Notes: a model not told the origin generated them from the sequence alone. Counted from the first letter of the stretch, positions 20,404 through 31,819 are shown. The stretch: DNA of 64,000 nt from Plasmopara viticola (GCA_001695595.3 MBPM02000003.1:1612001-1676000); one strand, 5' to 3'. Translations and numbers: made by a program.

Positions 20404-22962
20404 TCATTGTGTCCGATCTGCTCCGGTCGTTGCAAGCTTTCTGCGCTCGCGTTCTACTGCGAAAAAGCCATTGCTATCAAGCAAAAAGAGCAAATCGCGC
20501 GCTTCGCTGATTTGCATCACGCTGTAGAGAAACTCAAAGCGACGGGCAAATTCGTCGTCCAAGAGCGCAAGGCGCTCGATCGAAACTGGCGCGTCTTGCA
20601 TCATGGCCTCGGCAAATTGCCAGCAACAATTGAGCAACTCGTCCAGGGCCGACGTGATTGTCTTTGTATGCACGTAGCAACTCTTGACGACACTGGCCAC
20701 AAACGTTTCATGAACACGTTTGGCACGATCAAAGTCTTCGGCCACTCGAATTTGCTCGACGCACTTGTTAAATTTGCATTGGATCACACCGACTTGAAAG
20801 TACCACTCGAGCGTGCGTACCACAAAAGTCATTCGACTGCGCAGTGTACCCGCCGCAAAAGCAGGACGTGTACCACTCGTGTGGTACGACCGCGACGTGC
20901 ACCGTTTCCAGGCCACTTCAAGGGCATAGGCAACGCGTTTCAACCGAAAGCAAAATTGAAACAAGTGGCCGTACGAACGCAACAGTGGCGGGGCCACAAG
21001 GAGTTGCAGTGGCCATGGCACCGTGCACCGCAACGTCAGTGCGTGCCACAAGTCCCGCGGGGGTACCGTCGGGTTGCAATCTTTCAAGTGTACACAATTG
21101 CCTTTTTGCCAATAAGTTTGGGCAGGGTATTTGGATAAACACCAGGATTTAAGCTGGACAAAAGTGGAAAAGCCAAGACCAATCCAGTAGGCCCCCATCG
21201 AAGCATGCAAGTTTAAAAGTTGCGGCAAATCCACTGGCGTCTCCATCATCAAGACATCATTCACGACCACGGCAATCATTTTCGTGTACGTGACTTGCGT
21301 CGGTAATGGCGACGCTTCTTGACGAGCGTATTGTATCCGCACACAAAGTTCTGGCGCGTGGATGTTTTCCATGGATAATTTGACAATGGGGGATGTCTGG
21401 AGGTCCTTCTCCCCTCCAGACGACGGTTTCACTTGCGCCATCACCCGCATGCCATCTCCAAGACTTTCAATCGCCAAGTCAATGCAAAGATACACAGCTT
21501 GCGAGTCGTGGAGCTCGAAAGAGCCATTTACTAACGTCGCGGGGCCCAACGTGCCTTCGTTGCGAAGCAACAGAGCCACGCGATGACTTGCACGCGAAAA
21601 ATCCGCAAGCTTCCATTGAAGTGTCCACTCCGAGACGAACGAATGGCCGGCTTGTTGCGCGTGTTGCCACCATACTGAGCCACTTGGTACTTCGTGAAGG
21701 TGCGTGTTTGTGGCGATAGATAAACACGCAGACGTTTTCGCCACGTTAAAAAGAAGCAGATTATCGGTCGTTGCAAAATTTGTCAATGCAAATGATTGAA
21801 GTGGCAACTGGCAACAATAAAGTATCCGACACTTAGATTTTTGGTAAAAAAAAAGGCAACAACGCGCTCACGAACCTGCAAGTCAAAGTCGTGGCTCCAT
21901 TTGTCCTCTTTTGGCCTGAAATGACGCACAACGTCGCGCCAGACGCCGTGGTCAGCATCCTCACTCTTCGTCCGTCTCGATCCGTCGAAACTTCTTTGCC
22001 GACAAAATCCGTGGAGCCTTTGAACGGGACCGACGGATGGTTTCGACTTCGTGTTCGACGGTCGAGACCTGAAAGACGGGCCGTTGCGCCAAATCTGACA
22101 TGGCTTGAATCAGAGTTTGCACGTTGCTTTGGGAAAAGCAACGCAACCGTGTCAAGATGTGGACCGCTTTGCCAATGGCAAAGACACTGTGTGCCACAGA
22201 GGGTGGCAAATAATCCAATGGAATCGCGTCCAAGTCAACGGTGAATTGTTCGTGCCACATTCCTGTCTCCTTCGGTGGTCCAGGGATTTTTTTGATAAAG
22301 AATTCCTCGTACGGATCGACTAGTTCCCCATAGACCATCCACGCCATCATTTGTTGAAACAAGACCCTGCTCAAGAAAGCGACAAAGAATCTGGATTTTT
22401 TCTACGTTTTGCTCATACAAGTAAGAACTACGCACCGGTGGCACGAATACAAGAGTTGTTGCATGCATTTGCTGACTCGGGGAAAGCCAGAATGGGTGTG
22501 CTGGTACACCAGACTCAACACTTTGGCACCTGGTACACAAGGTGCATCGTGGTTTTGTGGTACCGCGTGTGCCTTCGCCGTAAGGCCATGTACCAGTGTG
22601 CAAACTTCGGGTACAATTTCCAGGTACTCTTCGAGTTCAAAAATGAGATTCGAGACGGGAAAGACGGTCCGATTCGCTAACAACTTGGCTTCTAACTCGA
22701 CGATCGCATCGGTATAGCGATCCAGGAGTCGCTGGACAGCCTGTGCCAGTGCATGCACGTAGACGCTTGGAAGCGTGGGAGCACGACGGAGGAATTGCTC
22801 CAAGACGGCATAGGCAAAGCCGAGTTGTAACAATCGATTCAATACACTGCATTGCGATTGCGACAGGAACGTGGCGTCTGGACGGATGAAAAAGCCATCG
22901 GCACGACGCTCAATGACGTCGCCCGTGTGCCCTAGTAACGCAAGGAAGAGCTCGTGGTGCAT
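20404..22962 (-). CDS. TUBGCP4: Gamma-tubulin complex component 4 (GCP4) with lectin-like insert and a frame problem
   Basis: The start MHHELFLALLGHTGDV (ATG 22962) and the following 170 residues align with animal GCP4 (MIHELLLALSGYPG). Exon 1 is 22436-22962. A 69-bp intron (22367-22435) joins CHR-VLFQQMMAWMVYGELVDP, which matches the GCP4 block CHGVMYKQLSAWMLHG. Exon 2 runs from 22366 and its frame closes at 21961. The next block (WSHDFDLQ, ending at 21876) is in another frame. A 68-bp intron (21808-21875) leads to the last exon, 20404-21807, with the GRIP2 region (VPWPLQLLV, then FRLKRV and TLEWYFQVGVIQ). The hallmark KDFFLLGRGE-FFQ motif of the central part is not found in any frame between exons 2 and 4. 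About 200 residues (21150-21750) look like an L-type lectin fold. GCP4 works in the gamma-tubulin ring complex to nucleate microtubules. It could be a pseudogene, or the junction may be mis-modelled. Confidence 0.8.
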
Positions 22963-23102
22963 GGAATGTTACGCACTGAATGAAAGCCAAAAGAGAGCTT
23001 TTGTCGCTTTTCAACCAATCAAAAGGAGTATACTTTCGCTTACCCATAGCTTTCTTCCCCCTTTGGATCCAGCCCTATTTGCTACGAGATACAAAGAGGA
23101 GC
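22963..23102. promoter_or_regulatory. Shared divergent promoter of GCP4 and PSMA7
   Basis: Only 140 bases separate the two start codons, so both promoters and leaders must lie here. A CCAAT motif is at 23015-23019 (ACCAATC), and a pyrimidine-rich CTTTCTTCCCCC stretch follows at about 23050-23060. Functional assignment is inferred from position. Confidence 0.5.
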
Positions 23103-24079
23103 ATGTCAAGGTGAGGGTCGCAGCAGCTGTCTGCATGCATGCTTGCTGTTCTCTGGTACTCATTCGCTCGCTCTCTCGTCACTACGGACTACATTCTTAG
23201 ATACGATCGCGCAATCACTGTCTTCTCCCCCGATGGTCACTTGTTCCAGGTCGAATACGCCATGGAAGCCGTGAAAAAGGTAGGGATGGAGTATACCTCT
23301 CTGTATACCTCGCTTTCTCTCTCTAAACGAACGAACGACTCAGGGCGCTGTGGTCGTCGGTGTGCGTGGTCAACACTCGGTCGTGCTCGCGGTCGAGCGA
23401 AAGGAAACGGCCAAGCTCCAAGATCCACGCACGGTGCGCAAGATTTGCAAGGTCGACGATCACATTTCCATTGCGTTTGCCGGTCTCACTGCCGACGCCC
23501 GCGTGCTCATGAACAAGGCGCGTCTCGAGTGCCAGAGTTATCGCCTCACGGTCGAAGACGCGCCGTCGGTCGAGTACGTGGCACGGTACATTGCACGGGT
23601 CCAACAAAAGTACACGCAACGGGGCGGCGTGCGCCCGTTTGGCATCTCGATGCTCATTGCCGGGTGTGACAACCACGGTGTGCCCCAGCTGTACCAGACG
23701 GACCCGTCGGGGACCTTTTCAGCGTGGAAAGCCAATGCCACGGGGCGCAATTCGACCAACTTGCGCGAGTTTCTCGAAAAACACTATGTCGCCGAACCGA
23801 CCGAGGACGAGGCCATTGCCTTGGCCACGAAAGCGTTGCTAGAAGTGGTCGAAGCCGGGAGCAAGAACATTGAGATTGTCGTCGTGCGAACAGGCGGGCG
23901 AGTAGTGGTACGTGGTTTTATAGAGATCAAAAAGGGGACACACTCTCATGCACGCAACTGTCTCTGTCTACAACGTTTAGCCACTGGAAGACAACAAGGT
24001 GAATGCACTGTGCGAGCAAATTGAAGCGGAAAAGGAAGCCGCGCGTCAAAGTAGTGGCGACGCCAAGGCGGCGGCTTAA
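23103..24079 (+). CDS. PSMA7: 20S proteasome subunit alpha type-7
   Basis: Four exons: 23103-23110, 23201-23279, 23344-23907 and 23981-24079, giving 249 residues (human PSMA7 has 248). The first exon is only 8 bases (ATG TCA AG). Spliced to exon 2 it gives [15 protein letters not shown], the alpha-subunit N-terminal signature, followed by [14 protein letters not shown] and GAVVVGV. The other introns are 64 and 73 bp with GT-AG ends. Alpha subunits form the outer rings of the 20S core and gate the chamber; they are not proteolytic. The C-terminus is an acidic/Ala-rich helix ending AKAAA. It is divergent from GCP4 and convergent with STT3, 115 bases away. Confidence 0.95.
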
Positions 24080-24194
24080 CTAGAACAGTCGCAGTAGACT
24101 TGCAGACGTCAATGTACCAGCATTTTGAGCAAAAAAGACACGTACTTGGGATTTCCTACTTTGTCTGTTGATTCCACGGCGCCGAACGCGAGCT

Positions 24195-26914
24195 CTACTT
24201 GGTCTCGCGTTCGTAAATGGCCCACCGACGGTTGTGTTCCTGTCCTTTGCCAGGGCCGACGTTCATGTCCACACAGCCCGCGTCCGCACACCCGCACGCG
24301 TGCGCATTGACGTCCTTGCACGCGCGCGTACATCCTTCGTCATTGCCATCAAAGTCCGCAATGTTGACAGGGAGCTTGTTGAACGCAAACGCGTGCCCTT
24401 CGTCGGCCAGCCGCGAGATGGCAAAGTACCGTTTGCCCTTGCTTTTCGCGTGGTACAGCGCAAGTTTAAAGTTGGCGCCCGTGGACCCCCCGGCGTAGAC
24501 GCGGTCGTTGCCCAGCATGTCCTCGCCCGTCGTACAGCCGAGAAACCGCGTCTTTTCTTGGGCAATGTCCGTCTCGGTCGCGGCAGCGTCCGACAAGCGC
24601 GCTTTCTTGACAGCCGTCGTCGGCTCGACATTTGGTTGTTTCTTGACTTTAAAGATCCGCACGATCCAATGCTCGGACGTAAACGCTTCTTCCATGTGCG
24701 TCAACTTGATATTCTTCACGCCAACTTCGACGTTGCGAGCGCGGTCAAACCCGGGGGGGTGTTGGTAGTCCGTCATGACTTCCCCAAACCGGTAGTAACA
24801 GAGCTTGAACGCCAGGCAATTGTGCAAGACTTTCGAGCCCCCGGGCCCAATGTCAAAGCTCCCGGACGCCGAGTAGTATTCATTCTCCGTCGGCATGTCA
24901 TTCGGGTACACGCCCGACCCGATCCGAACGGGCCAGAGAAACTTGTTGATATCGTCCGAACTGTACCCCGTCACGCCGCCAAAGATCACGAGGACGTAAT
25001 CGACGTCGAGGCTCTGGAGAATCGGGTACGCGTCTTCTTCCGTCGTGGCCAACGCCCGCCCGACAGTCGCAATGTGGGTATTGTTCCACGTATTGTTGTC
25101 GACAATGACCGTCCGGTTGGCCATGGCCGACATTTGGTACCCATAGTCCCACCACGACAAAATCTTGGCGTTCGCGGCCGTATTCTGACGGAGCCAAAAG
25201 TACGCTTCGCGATAGTCGTCAAAGATCACGCGCTCGCCCGTGCTCGTGCGACCGGCTTCAATGACAATGCTCGGCGACGAGTACGCCATCGACGACACGT
25301 ACGTGGCGTGGAGACTATAGCTCATCAAGACCAGCAAGAGGCCAGCCACGACACTCAAGGCCAGGACCTTGGGCACGTTCTGGACGCCCTCCTGCGGCAC
25401 AACAAAGCCGGCCGGACGCGCGAGGATGCCCATAAACTTGCGCAGCGTCGACGAGATCCCGACGGCCCCGAGGATACACGCAATGGGCGCCAGCGTCAAC
25501 ATGAGACGGACCATCACGCCCGCAAAGTACCACGCGACCGTGCCGTAGAGAATGACAAAGATGCCGCCGTCCGTCACGTTTTGGAACAGAAAGTAGAGCC
25601 CCACGGGCGCAAAGGGAACGAGGATGTGCAAGTCGAAAAAGTACGCCGTCCACGTCGTGGGCTGGTGTTCGCTCACGGACGCAATGATGGGAATGTACTT
25701 GGACGCGTACGTCGGGTCCAAGAGCGTGAGGCTCCGGCCCGTCCATTGGACTTGGCCCAAGAGTTGCAACACGACGAGCGCGAGGGCAAGCGCGGCGACC
25801 ACGAGCGTCGCGCCCACGACGACCAGGCGATGGAACGACGCGGCGGAGATGTAGTGGCGTACCCAGTGGACAAAGCCATAGACTTGGAGCAAGACAAAGA
25901 CGCCGTGCGACCCGGCACACTCGGCTTGTTTAATGACGTTAAAGCCCACGAACGGCACTTGCATGGCCATGAGACTGCCCAGGGTATAGAATGTCGAGTA
26001 CGCAATGTAGAGGCGGGGGGTATACCGTCCCGCGAAGAGCATGACGAGGACGTAGATGGGGATCATGTTGATGATAAAGACGTAGCCGCCCCAGGCAGCG
26101 ACCATGTAAAAGTACGCGAGGGCACAGCCGGCCGCCCACAACATGGAGCCAGTGTGCACGGCTTTGATCCAGAGATAAAAGACAAAGAGCAGGGCAAAGA
26201 TCGCGACGCCTTCATTGTCGTACGAGCCGCCGACCGAGCGGGAAATGTACGACGGGACAATGCCGGCAAACGCCGCGGCCAAGAGCCCGGCACTCGATCG
26301 TTTCGTCACTTCTTTCGTCAAGAGGTAGCTGGCAATGGCCGTATTGGCGGCAAAGAGTGGCGCGAGGAAGACGCACATGTTGCGGACATTGATCGAGATG
26401 TTGAGGAGGTTGAGGCTCCAGTAAATGAGCGCCGCCGTGTACATGAGACCCGGGTAGATGGTCCCTCCAATGATCCGTCCGAGTGGGTACCACGCGCGAT
26501 CGTCAAACCAGTCGAGGAATTCGAGAAACCCTTCGGACGCCAAGTATTTCGTCGTCCGAAAGTTAAAGTACGGATCAAATTCATGAATGACCTAAGCGAC
26601 AGGATGGCACCAAAGCGCGTTAAGGCAAAGGACCAAAACCGGGGCGGAGGACGTACCGATTCGTACCGCACGACGGCAAAGAGACGGATGGAGAACGACA
26701 TGAGACAAATGAGCGCGAGGATGACGTACTTGGCGACGGGCGCCAACGCATGGAGCTCGTCCTCGGCATCGCGTGGATCGTCGAGATCGACCCCAAAGAC
26801 ACTGTGGATTGGAGGATGGAGTGGGTGCGATGGTGGCGAGTCGTCCCGAGGCAAAGAGGGATCGGCCTCGTCGACCGGGCCACTTGGCTTCTTGGGCTTG
26901 GACTTTGGGGCCAT
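24195..26914 (-). CDS. STT3: Oligosaccharyltransferase catalytic subunit STT3 with C-terminal Cys-containing extension
   Basis: Two exons: 26657-26914 and 24195-26591, with a 65-bp intron (26592-26656), giving 884 residues. The start chosen is MAPKSKPKKPSG (ATG 26914); an upstream in-frame ATG at 26944 would add ten residues. Visible family motifs are the first acidic motif in VIHEFDPYFN (just after the splice), about 12 membrane helices, SVSEHQPT in an external loop, WWDYGYQ (the acceptor-sequon pocket) and DNNTWNNTHIA. This is the catalytic subunit that transfers the lipid-linked glycan to Asn-X-Ser/Thr in the ER lumen. Residues 1-60 are Pro/Lys-rich and cytosolic. After the usual end (HWIVRIFKVK) there is an extra segment, residues about 769-884, that starts FLGC and ends HNRRWAIYE, with cysteines near 772, 840, 844, 852, 854 and 859. 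GC-rich, strongly biased codon use. Confidence 0.95.
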
Positions 26915-27513
26915 GACTAAGAGTGGGAAATTGACACGTTGCATGGGTGTGCAACAAAGATTTCGGTAATTACGCTCTTTTGACAGATACCTTTTTACGA
27001 TGAGGAGCGTTTTAAGGCTGCGTTTCCGTGAATTAGCACGATAAAGGTGAACACTAAGGTTGAAGGACGTCGTTTTAGGGTGAAGATTGTGGTCACAGAA
27101 AGCACGGATTAAAACTTTTTACGTCGTTTAGCAACATTTGTGACTTTTGTTGCATCTGTCATCAGTTCTTTTCTCCCATGCCTTGTTTGATGTGGTGTAC
27201 GTAATAAACTATTTCTCCATGTTCATTGGTGTAAATTCGAGCCTATAGATGGGTGGTTCCCAAAGCGATGACTAAACCATTAACACCTTCCAACGCTACT
27301 GTCCAAAGCTATCCAAGAAGAAGGTAAGCCGAGAAGTTAATGCCTTCACTACTCAAGGCAAAGCCAAGTAGAACGAATCAGAAAACGATAACGCTAACGG
27401 GTCGAAGCAAATGTGGATGAAAAGTGCATGCCACTTGAGCCCAGTAAATGGACATTGTAGCCGGCACAGAGACTGATGTTCTTGCTCTTGTGTGTTGCGT
27501 GCAGTCTGCAACC
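26915..27513. other. Divergent intergenic region between STT3 and RPS29
   Basis: No gene seen. It must hold both promoters and leaders. The end just before the RPS29 start reads TGTTGCGTGCAG followed by TCTGCAACCATGG, so a 5' leader intron ending at the CAG is possible. Confidence 0.45.
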
Positions 27514-27747
27514 ATGGCGAACCTCACGTACTCCCACCCACGCACCTACGGCAAAGATTCGCGTCACTGCCGCGTGTGCAAGACGACCCGTGGTCTCATT
27601 CGCAAGTATAACCTCATGATGTGCCGTCGTTGCTTTCGTGAGCGTGCCATGGACATTGGCTTTGTAAAGGTAAAGTGCCGAGCAAACCTCGACTTGGAAT
27701 GCCGAGTTGCCCGAGACTGATCACGCCGTGTCTTGTAGTACCGGTAA
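27514..27747 (+). CDS. RPS29: 40S ribosomal protein S29 (uS14)
   Basis: Exon 1 is 27514-27669 ([20 protein letters not shown] onwards). A 69-bp GT-AG intron (27670-27738) follows, and exon 2 is only 9 bases (27739-27747: Tyr, Arg, stop). The product is 54 residues ending DIGFVKYR, close to the 56 residues of animal S29 (DIGFIKLD end). The zinc site Cys19-x2-Cys22 and Cys37-x2-Cys40 is intact, and [19 protein letters not shown] matches the family. It is part of the 40S head near the decoding region. Reading through the intron would add a false 16-residue tail. Confidence 0.95.
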
Positions 27748-28279
27748 ATTAATTATTTGTCGGCCACCCCCTCGCCAGACCACGGCGAGACGCGCGCGTG
27801 ATTTGTCGCATTTGCTGACGCTGCCAACCTTGCGACTGCGCGTGCGATGGAGAGAGAGGTCGGTTAGATACGCGGAAGGACACCTCAATTTCGGCTTTAT
27901 TCTGGGACACTGGACGAGGGAATCGAAGGGCTGCTGCCGTCGCAGATTCTTTTTTCTCCCGAGTAATCGAATGAAGCTAAATTGTAAAAACCCGTCTTCA
28001 CGATAGAAGCTGTTTCTAGCTCCTTCTTTTCATGCAGGAGAGTCACCAAAGCATGCATCAGCGTAACCTCCTCACCAGACTTGGCCTATCTACTCGCGGT
28101 ACAATTTGTATCTGGAATCGAGTACGTAAAGTAGAGCAACCATGAGCAATACCTCCCCATACTACAACTACGCATTACTTGCTTGTTAGTGAAAACACTA
28201 AGAATAAAACACTTCGAGCCTCTTAGACGAGCTGACACGGCTCCTTTGATTATTCATACACTGTCTCTTCATTCTCTTC
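27748..28279. other. Convergent intergenic region, RPS29 and urease 3' ends
   Basis: No gene seen. It holds the 3' untranslated regions of both flanking genes. The first 150 bases are GC-rich and the remainder is mixed. Confidence 0.45.
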
Positions 28280-30808
28280 TTAAAAGAGAAAGAAGCGTTG
28301 GGCCAGGGGTACGGAAGTCGCCGGGGTACTCGTCAGCAATTGGCCGTCGGCGTGCACTTGATACGTCTCGGGATCCACGTGCATCGTTGGCAACGCGTCG
28401 TTGAGCTTCATGTCTTTCTTTGTCAGTCCACGGCACTTGCGAACCGCTTCAATCCGTTTCTTCAACCCATACGTCTGCACAATCTTCTTGTCAAGACAAC
28501 TTTGACTCACAAACGCAATGGACCCGAGTCCCACCGCAGAGCCCAGAGCGCCAAACATGGGCCGCATTTTGACGGGCTGTGGGGTCGGAATCGACGCGTT
28601 CGGGTCCCCCATTTGCGCGTAGGTTATGACCCCCCCTTTCAACACCATTTCCGGTTTCGTCCCAAAGAAACACGGTTTCCAAAGACACAAATCCGCGAGT
28701 TTCGAGACTTCAATCGATCCAATGACATGCGCCATCCCGTGGGCAATCGCCGGGTTGATCGTATACTTGGCAACGTACCGTCGGACACGAAAGTTGTCAC
28801 ACTTGTGCGCCGCCGCCGCGTCTTCGGGCAACAAGCCCCGTTGTCTCTTCATCTTGTCGGCCGTCTGCCACGTTCGGGTAATGACTTCCCCCACTCGTCC
28901 CATGGCCTGCGAATCGGACGAGAGGATACTAATGGCGCCGAGGTCGTGCAACACGTCTTCGGCGGCAATCGTTTCGCCACGAATGCGCGACTCGGCAAAC
29001 GCCACGTCTTCGGCAATGCTCTTGTCCAAATGGTGGCACACCATGAGCATATCAACGTGTTCATCAATGGTATTGCGCGTAAAGGGCCGCGTGGGGTTGG
29101 TCGACGACGGCAAGACATTGAGTTGCCCACACACGGTCACAATATCGGGGGCATGGCCCCCACCGGCGCCTTCACTATGGTACGTATGAATCGTCCGATT
29201 TTGAAACGATTGAATCGTGTGTTCGACACAACTCGATTCATTCAAGGTATCCGTGTGAATCGTGACTTGCACGTCGTTCTGCTCGGCCATTTGAAGACAC
29301 GTATCAATTGCTGCAGGTGTGGTACCATAATCCTCGTGTAATTTCATCCCCACGGCCCCGGCATCAATGGTATCCTGGAGCCCTTGCGGAAGAGAAGTGT
29401 TGCCTTTACTTGTCAAGCCAATGTTTAATGGCATGACATCGGTGGCAACGAGGATCGATTTGATGTGGTTGGGACCAGGCGTACACGTCGTGGCTTTCGA
29501 GCCCGTGGCAGGACCCGTGCCACCTCCGACAAACGTCGTGATCCCGCTTGCAAGCGCTTCGGTACACAATTGAGGACAGATAAAATGGACGTGCGCATCA
29601 AAGCCACCGGCGGTCAAAATCAAGCCTTCTCCAGCAATTACTTCGGTATTGACACCCACAACAAGGGTGGGCGTCACGTTCGCCATCACATCGGGGTTCC
29701 CACCCTTGCCAATGGCTGCAATGAACCCGTCTTTCAGCCCCACGTCGGCCTTGTAAATACCCGTATAATCGACAATCAACGCATTCGTGATAATCGTGTC
29801 GACCACTTCAACCGACGTCTTCCCCGATGCTTGGCCCATTCCTTCCCGCATCACTTTGCCGCCCCCAAATTTACACTCATCTCCGTAAGTCGTCAAATCG
29901 GCTTCCACGGCGATGAAAAGGTCCGTATCGCCCAGTCGAACGACGTCACCCGTGGTGGGGCCATATGTTTGCGCATACACGTTTCGTGGCATTTTGCAGA
30001 CGCAAAACCCCGGTTGAGTGACATACGCGGGCAAGTGACTTGCATCCAATGCGCGATGGTGAAACCCTCGAGAGATGGCCTTGGCAACAATCGCATCCAC
30101 CTTGGCCTCGTCCACCACGCCAGTGGCAAGGCTGTTGCCACCGTTAATGACGCGATTGCCGGCAATCGGGACGATCGAGACGGTCTTTTGATCGCCAGGC
30201 TCAAAGCGCACGGCCGTCCCGGCTGCAATGTTCAATCGATGGCCATACGCGACTTTTCGGTCCATTTCCAAGTACGGATTCGCTTCAATGAGATGGTAGT
30301 GACTCCCGACTTGAATCGGGCGATCCGACAGGTTCGTGAGCTGCAAGACGCGGGTCGCTCGCCCTGCATTGAGTACAATGTCCGTATCTTGCGTGAGCAG
30401 CGCTCCAGGTACCATGGTCGAGGTCGTCGGAGCCGCTTCAAACACGGCGAGGTCGGGGACGGGCAAGAACGAGCCGTAGAGAGCCAACGACAAGTCGCCA
30501 TCAAGCCTCGCGATCGGATTGTGGATCGTCACGAGCTTGGTACCGTCTGGAAACGTACCTTCGATTTGGACTTCGTCCACCATTGCCGCCACCCCTTCCA
30601 TCACTTGACGCCGGCCAAGCATCTGAGCGCCAAGCATCATGAGCTCAGCGACCGTTTTGCCGTCGCGAATGAGCTCGAGCACCTGCGTCGCCAGGAGCGC
30701 CACACACTCGGTAAAATTCAGACGAACACCGCGTGCTAGTCGCTTCTGCGCCACGACGCCAGCCATGTGCAAGACCAAGTGGTCTTCTTCCCGTGGACTA
30801 AGGAGCAT
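28280..30808 (-). CDS. Urease, fused gamma-beta-alpha single-chain type
   Basis: An intronless 842-residue frame that aligns end to end with jack bean urease (840 residues). [17 protein letters not shown] matches its N-terminus and the last residues are FFLF, as in plant ureases. The order is gamma domain (about 1-100), beta domain (about 130-240, [17 protein letters not shown]) and alpha domain (about 270-842, [14 protein letters not shown]). Nickel ligands and active-site residues are in place: HVHFICPQ (about His405 and His407), GMKLHEDYG (carbamylated Lys about 488), [17 protein letters not shown] and the flap MVCHHLD (Cys about 590). It hydrolyses urea to ammonia and carbamate in the cytosol. 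Maturation needs UreD/F/G-type accessory proteins, none of which is in this window. Activity is expected. Confidence 0.97.
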   Translation of the reverse strand: MLLSPREEDHLVLHMAGVVAQKRLARGVRLNFTECVALLATQVLELIRDGKTVAELMMLGAQMLGRRQVMEGVAAMVDEVQIEGTFPDGTKLVTIHNPIARLDGDLSLALYGSFLPVPDLAVFEAAPTTSTMVPGALLTQDTDIVLNAGRATRVLQLTNLSDRPIQVGSHYHLIEANPYLEMDRKVAYGHRLNIAAGTAVRFEPGDQKTVSIVPIAGNRVINGGNSLATGVVDEAKVDAIVAKAISRGFHHRALDASHLPAYVTQPGFCVCKMPRNVYAQTYGPTTGDVVRLGDTDLFIAVEADLTTYGDECKFGGGKVMREGMGQASGKTSVEVVDTIITNALIVDYTGIYKADVGLKDGFIAAIGKGGNPDVMANVTPTLVVGVNTEVIAGEGLILTAGGFDAHVHFICPQLCTEALASGITTFVGGGTGPATGSKATTCTPGPNHIKSILVATDVMPLNIGLTSKGNTSLPQGLQDTIDAGAVGMKLHEDYGTTPAAIDTCLQMAEQNDVQVTIHTDTLNESSCVEHTIQSFQNRTIHTYHSEGAGGGHAPDIVTVCGQLNVLPSSTNPTRPFTRNTIDEHVDMLMVCHHLDKSIAEDVAFAESRIRGETIAAEDVLHDLGAISILSSDSQAMGRVGEVITRTWQTADKMKRQRGLLPEDAAAAHKCDNFRVRRYVAKYTINPAIAHGMAHVIGSIEVSKLADLCLWKPCFFGTKPEMVLKGGVITYAQMGDPNASIPTPQPVKMRPMFGALGSAVGLGSIAFVSQSCLDKKIVQTYGLKKRIEAVRKCRGLTKKDMKLNDALPTMHVDPETYQVHADGQLLTSTPATSVPLAQRFFLF

Positions 30809-31806
30809 TTTGCGGCTCCGATTTCTTTAAAATCTCGCGTTGGCCCTCTTATTATTGGCTGGCCTGGCCGTACGCAGAAAGGGTACCGTATGGTATAACG
30901 GGGCTGAAACAATAGATTTGAGCACACTGGTTCCCATGTGGAAAGGATCTCGGCGCTGAATCTTGACATGGCCGACGATGGCCAAGGGTGCTCGAGACTT
31001 GACACTTGCGTTTTCCACGCGGCGCTAGACATCCTCATTAATGGACCCTCTCTACACCGATCGTTTAAGCTAAAAAGTCCGTCCGCGCAGCATAATACGA
31101 ACGCTATCGCTGGCTCGAAACCGCGATTTATGTATACACCCGACCTGATTTCTATGGTTACACTGCAAATCCGATCTTTTTTATCGGGTTTTATTTACTT
31201 TTCTATTGTATTGTATTGTATTACGTTATCGCGTTGCCAAGTTATGCACGTGCTAGGCTCTATAGCTAGTCCACGGCATAAAGTGGTGTCCGCATACGTC
31301 GGCTCTCGTTCGGCGGGCAGTGCAGCCAGCACCGAGGCCGTGAGGGTCTTCCATTATTTTGTGTAGTTCTGACTTGGTAAGAGCCCAGGTGGCGCCCTGG
31401 TGCTGGAGACCGCCGCGTCGAGGGTCAGACTCGTTAGAGACCTGCAGATGCCCGAGAGCACCTGCCCGAAGCGCGCGAGCATTTAGCCCCCGCGCTTGGA
31501 AGGAGGGCGTCACCCCAACCTTTTCCAAGCTATTACTTTTCTAATGCACAATATTTACGTGTAGCGAACTCAGCATTTTTTAAATAGTTTACAAGGCTTT
31601 TATATTTTCATAATATTTTTAAAGGGTTTGATAGATACATTTTTAAGCATATGTAGGGCTTTATAACATGAGTATATTACCCTGTTGTGCAAAGTCAATC
31701 GTAATCTCGAAGAAATACTTCTAAAGACCGAATGTTCACTTCCAGTTGAAATGCCAAGTTTCGAGTTTGTCTTTGGCTTGCCGGAGGTAAATGGCAACTC
31801 AAACGA
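30809..31806. other. 5' flank of urease and an orphan GC-rich segment
   Basis: The first 200 bases are presumably the urease promoter. Bases about 31255-31540 are clearly more GC-rich than the surroundings. They are open on both strands (minus frame 31528-31253, 91 codons, RGGLQHQGATWALTKSEL) but are not recognised; possibly the edge of a repeat. A TTGTA pentamer repeats at about 31205-31220. Confidence 0.4.
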
Positions 31807-31819
31807 AGCACAGCCTGAG

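Noticed and set aside
24168..26969. 933-codon open frame on the plus strand
   Set aside because: It lies exactly antisense to STT3. It is Arg/Val/His/Asp-rich, as expected for the complement of GC-biased codons, and shows no domain. The STT3 frame is clearly the real gene.
28298..30739. Long plus-strand frames (347 and 424 codons) opposite urease
   Set aside because: Same antisense effect. The composition is Arg/His/Asn-biased without motifs, while the minus strand is urease end to end.
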